Assembly: GCA_023458595.1 (NCBI GenBank)
Contig: JAEWYT010000036.1
Coordinates: forward strand, 1-64,000
Reading direction: 5' to 3'
Length of the DNA stretch: 64,000 nucleotides
From: Pseudomonadota bacterium
GTDB taxonomy: Bacteria > Pseudomonadota > Alphaproteobacteria > Rhizobiales > Tepidamorphaceae
Each line of letters begins with the position of its first letter. Position 1 is the stretch's first letter. Shown in pieces: positions 34,536 to 42,780 of the stretch. A program made the position numbers and the translations under genes. The notes under the pieces were generated by a model. The model was not told the DNA's origin, made no database searches, and worked only from the letters and a program-made list of their open reading frames with translations.

Positions 34536-34802
34536 CTAGTCGAGCGGTTCGTGTTCGCCACGATGCCGCTGGAACCGCGAAAGCGGCTGAATGAGGTTCT
34601 CTTCAATTATACCAGACGCGCGGTTGGCCGCCTGGACCGCTATGTTGACATCATCTCCTTCGAGATTGCGGGTGTCCGTAAGCGCCTGGATTAGCTTGCG
34701 GCAATACCCGACCAGCACCTCACCCTCGGAGCTTTCCGACAGCACCGCGAACACCTGCTTCTCCCGCTCATTGAGCGGCACCTTGATTTGCTCCTTGCTC
34801 AT
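34536..34802 (-). CDS. Small head-region protein, 88 residues
   Basis: Helical soluble protein (EREKQVFAVLSESSEGEVLV then NIAVQAANRASGIIEENLI). Its start lies 35 bp inside the end of the portal gene, in another frame. It may be a portal-associated or packaging chaperone; this is context only. Confidence 0.45.
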   Translation of the reverse strand: MSKEQIKVPLNEREKQVFAVLSESSEGEVLVGYCRKLIQALTDTRNLEGDDVNIAVQAANRASGIIEENLIQPLSRFQRHRGEHEPLD

Positions 34803-36555
34803 TGAATGATTGTGTTACCTGCGGACTGATCGGCTGCGCCGGCTGCTCCTGCGGCGATTGCGGCCGCTGCGTTGGCCGGAGGCCGGCGAGCATCCGCAGA
34901 TTGTTGCCGCTCTGCGCCAGGATGCGTTCGAGGACCTTCTCGGCTCTCGGGTCACCCTGCTGCGCAAGTGCCTGCCACAGCGTCACAAGGCTCTGCATAT
35001 CCGCACCGACGTTGTCCTCCTCGCCGGTGAGAATGAGCTTCGTGTGGTACTTGGCCTCGTCATAGAAGCGGTCCGGAATGTCGACGATCATGTACGGAGA
35101 CCGGACCATCTCCCGCCGCACGTCCGCCTCGAGTTCGGACTTCGGCACGTACTTGCCGGCAAAGAGGTTCTTCATTTTCCGGTCGTTGACGTGCACCTCG
35201 ATCATCGCCTCGCGTAGCAGCTCCGCGTCGTCGTCGGTGTATGCAAAGGTGAGCGTGTGCTCCTTGCGGCTCTTCCGCTTGAAGATCTCCACCTGGTGGT
35301 TGAAGAACCCGCGCTTGAGGAATAGGCCGAAGTTCTCACGCTTCTTGCCGTAGTGCTTCTGGATGGTGCGATCGAGCTGCACCTGGAGTGAGAACGGCGT
35401 CCCTGCTTTCGGGTTCTCACCAGTCGCCACCTCATACGTGAACGACATGCTGTCTGCGTTCTTCTCAATGGTCTGGTCCCACGAATTGAAGTCCCCAAGG
35501 TGCTGGGTCTGCGTGTTGACCGGCGTGATTTGGCCACCCGGCCCCACCTTCACCACCGCACCATCCTTCACCTCCTTGGCGAGGTTGTTCGCCACGGTGT
35601 CGTCGGTCGATGTGAATATGCGCTTCGCCGCCCAGTACATGGACTTCTGGCGGAGATACACCGACGTGTTCGCGGCCAACTGGTTCTGGAATTGGTTCTC
35701 CATCTCGCCGATGCCGAGCCACCGGCCGTCCTGGCGCTGCCAATGGCACTCCTCGTATGGAAAGTCCTTCTCATCGATTTTCTCGGCGAAGACGAGTGCG
35801 CCGTTCTTGTCCTTCTTGTGGATGTCGGTGGTGACGACCGCGATGCCGAGGAACCACTCATCCCAGTCATCGTCATCCGGCTCATGGTCCTGCGACAGCT
35901 TGATGTGGGCGGGCGTGATGAGGCCGTAGCGCTCATAAACCGCGCCCTGCATGTCGCTCTCCTGGAGGCCATCCAAGTTCCAGTCCGGGTACTCCTCCAT
36001 CTCGTGCGGCGTCATCTGAAGCGCCTCGATCACGTAGCCGCCGCTCGTCGCTGCCTTCTTCAGGCTCTCGGCGTTCTGCGTGTTGATGAGGCGGCCGATC
36101 GGCGTGCGCATGATGTCATCACCGACACGCTTTGAGACGGCGGTGCCGTAGCGCGGAAGGTCAGCTCCCCAACTGTTGATGGTCTGCGCGAAATCGTGCT
36201 CCAGCGCCCACTCTTGAAAGTCGCGGGACATGAGCCACGGGGACCAGAGGTCCGATGTCTTTGGGAGAAAGAGGAAGTTGGCGAGATCGATGTCGATCTG
36301 CATCTCCGCGACGTCGGTGCGGAACTTGCCGATGTTGAGGAATATCTTCTGCCGCCCCTCGCTGTCGTACTTCCCGCTCCGGAACTGCGAGTTGTAGTAG
36401 AGGTCGATGAGCGCGATGACCTCGCGCTGGGAGAACTCGTACGTGTACTCCCTCCTCCCCTCTTCCTCCGGAACGACCGTTATAGGAATCTTCTTCTCGT
36501 AGAAGTCCGTGATCTCGCTGCGGATTAGTTTTAGAAGGTCGCGCTCCCGTTTCAT
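34768..36555 (-). CDS. Portal protein, 595 residues
   Basis: Located between terminase and scaffold/capsid, and of the right size for short-tailed phage portals. It has an acidic N-terminus, a central crown/wing region, and a Pro/Gln-rich C-terminal tail (PQSPQEQPAQPISPQ). TYEVATGENPKAGTPFSLQVQ and a LDRTIQKHYGKKRENFG helix are portal-like. It would form the DNA entry ring and bind TerL. Confidence 0.75.
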   Translation of the reverse strand: MKRERDLLKLIRSEITDFYEKKIPITVVPEEEGRREYTYEFSQREVIALIDLYYNSQFRSGKYDSEGRQKIFLNIGKFRTDVAEMQIDIDLANFLFLPKTSDLWSPWLMSRDFQEWALEHDFAQTINSWGADLPRYGTAVSKRVGDDIMRTPIGRLINTQNAESLKKAATSGGYVIEALQMTPHEMEEYPDWNLDGLQESDMQGAVYERYGLITPAHIKLSQDHEPDDDDWDEWFLGIAVVTTDIHKKDKNGALVFAEKIDEKDFPYEECHWQRQDGRWLGIGEMENQFQNQLAANTSVYLRQKSMYWAAKRIFTSTDDTVANNLAKEVKDGAVVKVGPGGQITPVNTQTQHLGDFNSWDQTIEKNADSMSFTYEVATGENPKAGTPFSLQVQLDRTIQKHYGKKRENFGLFLKRGFFNHQVEIFKRKSRKEHTLTFAYTDDDAELLREAMIEVHVNDRKMKNLFAGKYVPKSELEADVRREMVRSPYMIVDIPDRFYDEAKYHTKLILTGEEDNVGADMQSLVTLWQALAQQGDPRAEKVLERILAQSGNNLRMLAGLRPTQRPQSPQEQPAQPISPQVTQSFNEQGANQGAAQ

Positions 36556-36572
36556 GTGCCCAAATTATACCA

Positions 36573-38807
36573 CTAGTCGAGCAGCACGTTCGCCCCGCCT
36601 GGTGACGGACGCTGCCGGCGTGCGAGGATCGCCTGGACTGGCGGCACCGGCTTCGGCGCCTTCTTCGGTCGGCTCATGACGCCATAGCGGACGCTGTCTG
36701 CACTGTTGTGAACGACTAAGCCGCGCTCTATCGTGAAGTGCTCAACACCGGGCACGTGGAGATTGTAAACGTCGGCGTGCCCGCAAGGCTCGCGCTTTAC
36801 AATTCTGATGGCAGAACTTGGAGCGTGTCGGCCATTTCGTCCGATAGCCCATGCCGCACTGGTCGCAGTTACGCTTGACGAACGGTCGCTGTCGATAGAC
36901 GCGCTTCCCGTTCTCGCTGTGCCACTTTCTGCCGGCTTCGGAGCTATGCCATGCACGCGCCGCAGGGACGGCAAACTTGGTGACGTTTGCGGCAGAGCGT
37001 CGTCTAGCCTCTGGAGTGCGCGCGTGATGCGATAGATGATCGAAGGCAGAGACGCAAGCCAGATTCGACAACCTGTTATTTGTGCGATCATGGTCCTTAT
37101 GATGGACGTGATGACCCTCTGGAACAGGGCCGCGATGATACTGCCACACCGCGATATGAAGGCGCTTGCCCTTGCGCTGAAAGTATTTGCCGCAGAGGTA
37201 ATAATGTTCGCCGCGAAACTTCTGGATCGTACTTGAGATGATAGTGACTTTTTCCACGTATCTAATTGTATCAAACCGTCGTACCCGACATTGACGCTAT
37301 CCACAGTCACCCAACCGCGATTGGTGAGCAGGGGATGGGAACCGGTCGCTACGAAGGAGCGGCCGTCTTCAAGCAGCATGCGGAAAACGGGCTGGTTTTC
37401 GCCGGTACGACGCACCGATTGGAACGGCCTCCCGCCTACTAGCGTGGCAACTAGTCCCTCGGTTCCTACAAGGTCGCGGATAGCAATAGAGCCGCGATCG
37501 GTGTCCACAAGCGTGTCGCCGTGCAGACAGTGGTCCTCGCCGTCCGTATCGAGGTCCTCCACACGGTGCTTGTCGTAGATCAGCGACGGGAGCGTGCGGA
37601 TCAGCTCCGTACACGTGGAGAAGACCTGGAGTTTCGCGATGATGCGGTCCTGCTGCTGAAATGGCTTGAGGTACTCGCGGACCAGGTTCCATCCGTTGAT
37701 GCGGTCGTTGTTGCCCTTGATGATGTTGATGCCGCGCCCCGTGATCTCACGGTGCTTGTTGAACATCAGTTCCATGCCGGAGAGTTCGGTCTCGCCCCTC
37801 TTCGCCCAAATGGCAGGGTCGGCGACCCAGTAGTGGATCTCCTCGGTGGCGGGCGTCATGGCGACGATCTCGGCCGCCAGCTGCTCGTAGGTCAGCTTGT
37901 TCTGGTACAGCTCGCGATAGACGTAGTCGACGCCATCGCCATCGATGCCGTGCCAGTAGACGGCGCTCGGCGCGTCGTAGCCGTAGTCGATCGAAACGAA
38001 TTTGTACCAGAACTCATGTGGGTTGAACGGCTCGACGACATGGAACTGCCGCCGCCACTCAGAAAAGTACTGGCCCTTGAAGATATCCCAATCGCCTTCG
38101 AGGAACGCTTTGCGCTTGTCCTCGGGCAGCCCCGAGAGGCTGCGCAGATAGCTCTCATCGAGGTGCGGGTTATCCGCAGCAAGTGCCGGGAGATAGGCGA
38201 ACTGGTCAGCCTCCAGCTCATGCTCGTCGTGCTCTCCGTCTATCCATTTGCGCTTCACCCATGCGTGGCCGATGCCGCCTGGGTTTGTCGCTGCAAGGAA
38301 CCGCACGTCAATGATGCCGGGCCAACGGAGGCGCGTGCGGAGATCGTCAAACACCTCCTCGGGATTCTTCGTCAGCTCGTCGATTCCGATCGCGGCGAAC
38401 TCGGCCGACTGGTACTTCGACGGGTCGTCAAGGTTGCGGAAGACGATGACGCCGCTGCCATACTCGGGGGCGAGAATGAACGAGCGGCCGTATTCCTTGT
38501 GGTCAGCGTGGTAGGTGCCGATCCACTCCGGGAACTCCTTGCCGATCTTCGAGAGGTGCCGGTCCTTGAGCGCCGGATAGTCTTCGCAGAAAAGGCCTAC
38601 CGTGACGCCGATAATACCCTGCTTTGCCCATTTGAGGAGGAGTTTGAGGAGCTGCCAGCGGAGCCAGTACGACTTGCCGCCGCCCATCGCCCCGCCGTAG
38701 AGGACGTACTTGAAAAGCCGTACAAGCGCATCGGCTTGCTTTTGTTTTTCGGTGAAGTGAGCAAGCTCACTAAACCGTACCGTCGTCTCCTTCCTGCTCG
38801 TTGTCAT
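36573..38807 (-). CDS. terL: Terminase large subunit interrupted by an intein
   Basis: 744-residue precursor. ATPase half: Walker A GGAMGGGKS (about residue 37) and Walker B AAIGIDELTK. Nuclease half: SIDYGYDAPSAVYW and WVADPAIWA, then DTDGEDH. Here an intein starts at Cys427 and ends at Asn701, and the chain resumes SADSVRYGVMSRP, the conserved end of the RNase-H-type nuclease. After splicing the product would be 469 residues, the usual size. The start overlaps TerS by 38 bp. Function would depend on splicing. Confidence 0.88.
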   Translation of the reverse strand: MTTSRKETTVRFSELAHFTEKQKQADALVRLFKYVLYGGAMGGGKSYWLRWQLLKLLLKWAKQGIIGVTVGLFCEDYPALKDRHLSKIGKEFPEWIGTYHADHKEYGRSFILAPEYGSGVIVFRNLDDPSKYQSAEFAAIGIDELTKNPEEVFDDLRTRLRWPGIIDVRFLAATNPGGIGHAWVKRKWIDGEHDEHELEADQFAYLPALAADNPHLDESYLRSLSGLPEDKRKAFLEGDWDIFKGQYFSEWRRQFHVVEPFNPHEFWYKFVSIDYGYDAPSAVYWHGIDGDGVDYVYRELYQNKLTYEQLAAEIVAMTPATEEIHYWVADPAIWAKRGETELSGMELMFNKHREITGRGINIIKGNNDRINGWNLVREYLKPFQQQDRIIAKLQVFSTCTELIRTLPSLIYDKHRVEDLDTDGEDHCLHGDTLVDTDRGSIAIRDLVGTEGLVATLVGGRPFQSVRRTGENQPVFRMLLEDGRSFVATGSHPLLTNRGWVTVDSVNVGYDGLIQLDTWKKSLSSQVRSRSFAANIITSAANTFSARASAFISRCGSIIAALFQRVITSIIRTMIAQITGCRIWLASLPSIIYRITRALQRLDDALPQTSPSLPSLRRVHGIAPKPAESGTARTGSASIDSDRSSSVTATSAAWAIGRNGRHAPSSAIRIVKREPCGHADVYNLHVPGVEHFTIERGLVVHNSADSVRYGVMSRPKKAPKPVPPVQAILARRQRPSPGGANVLLD
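36705..37529 (-). other. Intein (275 residues) within TerL
   Basis: N-terminal splice block CLHGDTLVDTDRG, block B with ATGSHPLLTNRGW, and C-terminal blocks VYNLHVPGVEHFTIERG then VVHN before Ser, fulfilling the Cys / His-Asn / Ser rules of a splicing Hint domain. The middle in this frame (about residues 100-240 of the intein) is a featureless Ser/Ala/Arg/Ile run, because the same DNA encodes an HNH protein in the -1 frame. It sits in the most conserved active-site segment of the terminase nuclease, the usual choice for inteins. Confidence 0.85.
36742..37257 (-). CDS. HNH homing endonuclease nested out of frame inside the intein
   Basis: 171-residue frame in the -1 register of terL, wholly inside the intein. 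It has an entire free-standing HNH architecture: an N-terminal module HYYLCGKYFQRKG, the HNH core HHVHHKDHDRTNNRLSNLAC and FDHLSHH, then a C-terminal zinc finger CDQCGMG ... FCHQNC. The start is GTG 37257 without a clear ribosome site. Expression may instead come from -1 slippage at AAAAAG (37248-37253), which would fuse it to the N-terminal intein half. The protein signature is far too strong to be a chance overlap. Confidence 0.8.
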   Translation of the reverse strand: MEKVTIISSTIQKFRGEHYYLCGKYFQRKGKRLHIAVWQYHRGPVPEGHHVHHKDHDRTNNRLSNLACVSAFDHLSHHARTPEARRRSAANVTKFAVPAARAWHSSEAGRKWHSENGKRVYRQRPFVKRNCDQCGMGYRTKWPTRSKFCHQNCKARALRARRRLQSPRARC

Positions 38808-39051
38808 CTAAGATGAGCATGCGTTTATCCTCCACGACCACGCCTTGTTCCGGTTTGCCCCAAGCGCGGTCGAATAGCTCCTTCGCCGCCGACACGTCGC
38901 CCTGCTCTGCTTTTGCGGCAAGGGCAGCAAAGATCTTCTCGACCCGTGGTTCCAGGAGCGCCACAAGCTTCTCGCGCTGAATCTGCGCTTGGATTGTTGC
39001 TTGGGATTTTGGTCGACCGGCGCCCGGTCGTTTGCCGCCTCGTTTCGCCAT
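38770..39051 (-). CDS. terS: Terminase small subunit-like protein, 93 residues
   Basis: Begins MAKRGGKRPGAGRPKSQAT, the basic GxGRPK start shared by many small terminase or DNA-recognition subunits. A helix with ELFDRAWGKPEQGV follows, and the acidic tail overlaps the terL start by 38 bp. It would recognise the packaging site. It is shorter than most TerS proteins. Confidence 0.6.
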   Translation of the reverse strand: MAKRGGKRPGAGRPKSQATIQAQIQREKLVALLEPRVEKIFAALAAKAEQGDVSAAKELFDRAWGKPEQGVVVEDKRMLILDDNEQEGDDGTV

Positions 39052-39077
39052 ACTTATTCAGAAAATCAATGGCACTA

Positions 39078-39266
39078 TTATATCATGTCATCGTCTTCAT
39101 TCGCGCTACTAACATGGAAGCCAATAGCGGGAGGAAGTTCGATCGGTTGACCGTCGTTTTGCAATTGTATGCTGACTACTTCTGCGAATTTCTCGCGCCG
39201 TAACGCGGCCGATACATTCTGTGCCGTCACAACCTTCGTAATTATGTATGTGTTTTGTTTCTTCAT
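39078..39266 (-). CDS. Hypothetical protein, 62 residues
   Basis: MKKQNTYIITKVVTAQNVSA... to NEDDDMI: an alpha/beta small protein with an acidic tail. It ends 26 bp before TerS. No family was recognised. The 270 bp upstream hold no gene; hairpin-rich sequence lies at 39331-39430. Confidence 0.45.
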   Translation of the reverse strand: MKKQNTYIITKVVTAQNVSAALRREKFAEVVSIQLQNDGQPIELPPAIGFHVSSANEDDDMI

Positions 39267-39537
39267 GTCGAAGCGTGCCGAGTCGAACGGCAGCTACCCG
39301 AAGCAAGTCACCAGACATATGTCGTGCCGGACTTTCACCGGTACAGGGAATCGAACTCCTGTTGCCTCACCTGCCCCAACTGCGGAGCTGGTAGCGCACC
39401 CGCCACTTCCTGGGAATTGTACCATTGCTACGCACCACCGCCCGCACGCTTCTGGATTGCAGAAGCCCTTACGTTAACCAACCATTGCGCGCGGATTCCC
39501 CATTCGTTAGGGTGCGGGGCCGGTCATGGAGGGGACG

Positions 39538-40296
39538 ATGAGAGCGTTGGCGGGAGCGATGGCAATTGCAGCTATCAGCATAGCGGGATGCCAGTCCACA
39601 CAGACAGCGTCACAAACGAGTGACGTGAACCTATCGGAACTGATTGTGGGCAAGTCCGTGACGTTTCAAGAGCCGCGCGCGCGGGCCGTCGCGACGTATT
39701 ATGCTGACGGCATCTATGCGTTCAGAGCGCCTGATCGAACCGGCGACGGCAAATACACGATCGACGGCACCAACGTCTGTGTCACTTTCACGGACGGTGG
39801 ACAGAGATGCGACCGATACATCAATGTCGATGGCACCTACTATCTCGTTAATCAGGAGAATTCCCGCTTCCGTGTGGTCGACATAAGCCCAGCTTCAGCG
39901 AGCAGTCCGTCTCAACCGCAGTCTACGCGGAAACTCGCACCGCCAGCCCAAACGACAATCGCACAGCCTGAATCAGGTGTGCCGCCGGAATATGCCGCCT
40001 TCCTCGGCACGTGGTACAGCGACTGGAACGGCGCCGTCGAGGCTTATGCGGTGATCGAGAACGTGGACGCCTCGGGCAATGCGGTCGTGACATACAAGTG
40101 GGGCGATGCTCCTCAGTATCGTGTGACAGCCGGCGAAGCACGCGGTCCCGCCATCATTCAGGGCGACACGATACGATGGGGAACGCAGGTCAAATTTGCA
40201 CTGAAAATGCGACCGGACGGTAAGCTCGATGCTGAGCGAGTTGCTGGTCGCGCTCGGAACGCCGGCGTATTCGAGAAACTCAACGGGCCTTCATAG
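39538..40296 (+). CDS. Lipoprotein, 252 residues (plus-strand cargo)
   Basis: Start at ATG 39538, which has GGAGGGG 4 bases before it; an alternative ATG is 39526. It has a lipoprotein signal (MRALAGAMAIAAISIAGC, Cys18 lipidated) and two beta-rich domains, about residues 30-125 and 145-252, linked by a Ser/Pro/Gln-rich stretch. Phage-encoded surface lipoproteins often cause lysogenic conversion or superinfection exclusion; that role is inference. It is opposite to terS and ardC and shares a terminator with the ardC operon. Confidence 0.65.
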   Translation: MRALAGAMAIAAISIAGCQSTQTASQTSDVNLSELIVGKSVTFQEPRARAVATYYADGIYAFRAPDRTGDGKYTIDGTNVCVTFTDGGQRCDRYINVDGTYYLVNQENSRFRVVDISPASASSPSQPQSTRKLAPPAQTTIAQPESGVPPEYAAFLGTWYSDWNGAVEAYAVIENVDASGNAVVTYKWGDAPQYRVTAGEARGPAIIQGDTIRWGTQVKFALKMRPDGKLDAERVAGRARNAGVFEKLNGPS

Positions 40297-40310
40297 GCAG
40301 TTCTGAAAAG

Positions 40311-40331
40311 AAAACCCCGCACGCGGCGGGG
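40311..40331. terminator. Bidirectional terminator between lipoprotein and ardC operon
   Basis: ACCCCGC and GCGGGGT stem with a 5-nt loop. On the minus strand it is followed by TTTTCTTTT, ending the ardC operon. It also lies 15 bp after the lipoprotein stop. Confidence 0.75.
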
Positions 40332-40338
40332 TAGTAGA

Positions 40339-40473
40339 TTACTTTCTTACGGGCTCGGCTTTAACTGCGCCATGCATCTGCATGAACACGAACACCTCTT
40401 TGCGCTCGTATACGATCTCGTAGCGCTTGGTACCGTCCGGCCGCGTGAACTCGAACTCGATCGGTTTATCCAT
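40339..40473 (-). CDS. Small basic protein, 44 residues
   Basis: MDKPIEFEFTRPDGTKRYEI... to GAVKAEPVRK. A small beta hairpin protein whose ATG overlaps the ardC stop, so it is probably translated with ArdC. Family unknown. Confidence 0.5.
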   Translation of the reverse strand: MDKPIEFEFTRPDGTKRYEIVYERKEVFVFMQMHGAVKAEPVRK

Positions 40474-41323
40474 CTGCGTTCGCGCCTCCGAGTGAACACA
40501 GGTACTCGACGGCTTCCTGCGCTCTTGCAGCGGCGGTGAAGATCGCCTTCTTGTCGCTCCTAAGCGCCTGGAGCCAGTTGTCGATGTACTGTGCGTGGTC
40601 CTCGCGGACCGTGGGCGTGATGCCGAGCTTCGAGCAGAGGAATGCGGCCGAAAGTTCAGCCACGAGTTCCTCCATCGCGTACGCTGCGGTACCGAACCGG
40701 CTTACCATGTCCCGTGCGAGACGATGCTCCGCGCCAGTCCAGTGACCCAGCTCGTGCATGAGGACAGCGTAATAGTTCTCCGTCCTTGTGCCCGAGGTGG
40801 TGTCGATGAAGCGCTCACCGTCCGGCATGTGAACCGTATCGGTTGAGTGCCGGTAGAACGCCAGAGAGCCGCCCTCGATGACGTTCGCGCCGGTTCCGGT
40901 CACGAACCCATCTACAGCCGCCAAACGCTCCAGAGGAGGCATTTCAGGCGTTTCAGGGGGCGTGTAGTCGTCCACTTGGTCGGCGTTGAAGACGTTGCTC
41001 CACTTGATGACCCGGCGCTCTTCAGTCTCATCGCCAACCTCGACGATGTACGTCTTGTAGAAGGCGATAGGGATTGAGCGTTCGCCGCGCCGGACCTGCG
41101 CACCAAGCTCACGCCACTGCTTGTACGTCGCCCAGACGTGCGACGTATGTCCTTTCGCCTGCGATGCGACCCACAGATTGACGATGTTGATGCCTCGATA
41201 CGTCGCACCGGTGAGCGCATTGACCGGCTCCGTGGACCCGCGATGCCAGGGCATGGCGCAATCGCCAGCACCCTTCTCGATCGCAGCAACGATCGCGTCG
41301 GTGACCGTCTGATAGATATCCAT
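40466..41323 (-). CDS. ardC: ArdC-type antirestriction protein (ssDNA-binding, zincin domain)
   Basis: About 285 residues. The N-terminal ArdC domain is recognisable from MPWHRGSTEPVNALTGATYRGINIVNLW and the HTSHVWATYKQW helix. The C-terminal metallopeptidase-like domain carries HELGHWTGAEHR (HExxH). In conjugative plasmids ArdC coats incoming single-stranded DNA and protects it from restriction. Its presence here points to conjugation-type transfer rather than virion-only spread. ATG 41323 overlaps the stop of the upstream small gene. Confidence 0.85.
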   Translation of the reverse strand: MDIYQTVTDAIVAAIEKGAGDCAMPWHRGSTEPVNALTGATYRGINIVNLWVASQAKGHTSHVWATYKQWRELGAQVRRGERSIPIAFYKTYIVEVGDETEERRVIKWSNVFNADQVDDYTPPETPEMPPLERLAAVDGFVTGTGANVIEGGSLAFYRHSTDTVHMPDGERFIDTTSGTRTENYYAVLMHELGHWTGAEHRLARDMVSRFGTAAYAMEELVAELSAAFLCSKLGITPTVREDHAQYIDNWLQALRSDKKAIFTAAARAQEAVEYLCSLGGANADG

Positions 41324-41520
41324 CACCGCCCTCCCGCAAACTCGAAGAGGGTCGGCTCCTGGTAGCGGTCGCTAGCGGTCCGCTGCGTGCTCGGCCGTGC
41401 ATCCTCCCGGAGCGGGAAAAGCGTCGGTTGCGGCTGACGTGCCGCTTTCTTCTGCTCCCTGCGGAGCTGAAGGATCTCGCGCCACAGGTATCTGCGGCCG
41501 TCGATGTGAATGAACTTCAT
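41323..41520 (-). CDS. Hypothetical protein upstream of ardC, 65 residues
   Basis: MKFIHIDGRRYLWREILQL... rich in Arg/Gln, ending PTLFEFAGGR. It contains two PTLF motifs (QPTLFPL and EPTLFEF), which look like short linear peptides, conceivably clamp-binding-like. Its stop overlaps the ardC start. Function unknown. Confidence 0.5.
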   Translation of the reverse strand: MKFIHIDGRRYLWREILQLRREQKKAARQPQPTLFPLREDARPSTQRTASDRYQEPTLFEFAGGR

Positions 41521-41598
41521 GCGGTTCTCCCTCTCTGACAACACACACCGTGCGTGCTGTCCGGAGGGGGCGAACCTCTCTGCGTATTGTACCAAACG

Positions 41599-41626
41599 GA
41601 AAACCCCCGCCCGTTGGGGCGAGGGT
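41599..41626 (-). terminator. Terminator after the MGLDMY-family gene
   Basis: Minus-strand stem CCCTCGCCC / GGGCGGGGG with a CAAC loop followed by TTTT. It ends minus-strand transcription from 41733 and separates it from the ardC operon. Confidence 0.75.
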
Positions 41627-41732
41627 TAGTCCGTGTGCGGCAACAAAGGCGTCCTTGGAACGTAGCTCACCAATTCAGCGAGCGCTCCCGGCCGAGTTGC
41701 CACGGTGAGACCAGCTCGGCACAAATCCGCCG

Positions 41733-42299
41733 TTACCAGCTCGAAGAGTAGTATATGTCGCCAGGAACCCCAGCATTGCTGTCTGCCAGCATGCGTTCGG
41801 CCCAATCTCGCGTCCTCTCCACCTCATCGAGATACTGCTCATCGTACTCCTCACTGCCGAAGAAGAAGCCCGATCTCGTTGGGAGCAGTTCTTTCGCTAC
41901 GGTCGCATCCTCGATCACCTTACCGGGCGTGCGGCGCACGACCCCTGTCGGGTGCTCTTTGGTGTAGACCGTACCTGCATAAACCATTCCATCAACGAGC
42001 TTCGAGGCCTTTGTCACCTTCTTGCACAGCTTGAGCAGCCCGCGGAGCTTATCCCAAGGGACGAAGTAGGTCCGGCCGTCGTCGGTACCGCCCTGCACAT
42101 TATCCACGAACCATCCGTGAATATGGTTGGCCTTGCGCCAATACATTACGTCCTCTTCGATAGCTGATATACGGTCAGATTCAATACCGGCGACTGGTTT
42201 ACCGCCGCGTGCAATCTGAACCGTGTAGCGCTCATCTGGGCTCTGGTGTTCCCACTGTTTTACGTGGACCCTCCGAGCCGCATACATATCTAATCCCAT
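41733..42299 (-). CDS. MGLDMY-family phage/plasmid protein, 188 residues
   Basis: The N-terminus MGLDMYAARRV, then WRKANHIHGWFVDNVQGG and TYFVPWDKLRGLL, match a small protein family spread through phages and mobile elements whose biochemical role is unknown. No catalytic motif can be assigned. It is followed by a rho-independent terminator about 107 bp downstream. Confidence 0.55.
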   Translation of the reverse strand: MGLDMYAARRVHVKQWEHQSPDERYTVQIARGGKPVAGIESDRISAIEEDVMYWRKANHIHGWFVDNVQGGTDDGRTYFVPWDKLRGLLKLCKKVTKASKLVDGMVYAGTVYTKEHPTGVVRRTPGKVIEDATVAKELLPTRSGFFFGSEEYDEQYLDEVERTRDWAERMLADSNAGVPGDIYYSSSW

Positions 42300-42341
42300 A
42301 CTCCTTCTTGTTAGGGGTTATTAATGGGCTAGGTTGACACC

Positions 42342-42497
42342 TTAGTATCCAGAAGAATGCGTAACATAGAAGCTATCGCAGTTCTCAATCGTGAGCTTAC
42401 GAAGCTCCTCTACGGCTTCCCCTTCGTTCGCTGCACTTACAGTCGCTTGTCCACTGAAGCGCAATTCGTACGTATTTATGTTTGTTGTGTACTCCAT
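42342..42497 (-). CDS. Hypothetical protein, 51 residues
   Basis: MEYTTNINTYELRFSGQATV... ending DSFYVTHSSGY. It has beta-strand/helix composition resembling small single-domain proteins with an ELR-like repeat (AANEGEAVEELRKL). The stretch 42498-42640 holds no gene. Confidence 0.4.
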   Translation of the reverse strand: MEYTTNINTYELRFSGQATVSAANEGEAVEELRKLTIENCDSFYVTHSSGY

Positions 42498-42641
42498 AGC
42501 TTTTTTACTAGTTGATAATGCTGGTGCCAGCCAGCAGCCAACACATACAGCTTGCTGACGGAAAATACACCGTGCCGTATGTACTAGATGCACATCTAAG
42601 AACGGCATGTGCCCGGATGTTCAATCATCACGATTTATTAC

Positions 42642-42668
42642 AAAAAAACCCCGCGAAATATGCGGGGT
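42642..42668 (-). terminator. Strong terminator after the primase-like gene
   Basis: Minus-strand stem CCCCGC / GCGGGG followed by TTTTTTT. It ends the transcript that includes the primase-like gene (42781-43371). The 112 bp between the two hold no gene. Confidence 0.8.
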
Positions 42669-42780
42669 GAGGAAGCGCGTGGTGGGAACTGCTCATTCGA
42701 GCGGCAGCACTCCGAACGTATGCCGTGACGGGGCGCGGGCTGCTCCACGCCGGTGAACCGTCACGCCTAGGTGCAAGGCG

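Noticed and set aside
36573..38807. Terminase gene disrupted by a simple frameshift
   Set aside because: The terL frame is open throughout, and both intein splice ends are in the same frame as the two extein halves. Only the embedded HNH is out of frame, so a disabling indel is not the simplest reading.
39331..39430. tRNA-like sequence near the lipoprotein gene (TTCGATT-type loop and GAGCTGGTAGCGC arm)
   Set aside because: The T-arm-like and D-arm-like parts lie on opposite strands and no acceptor stem pairs, so it is not a tRNA gene. At most it is a hairpin-rich or scrambled remnant.
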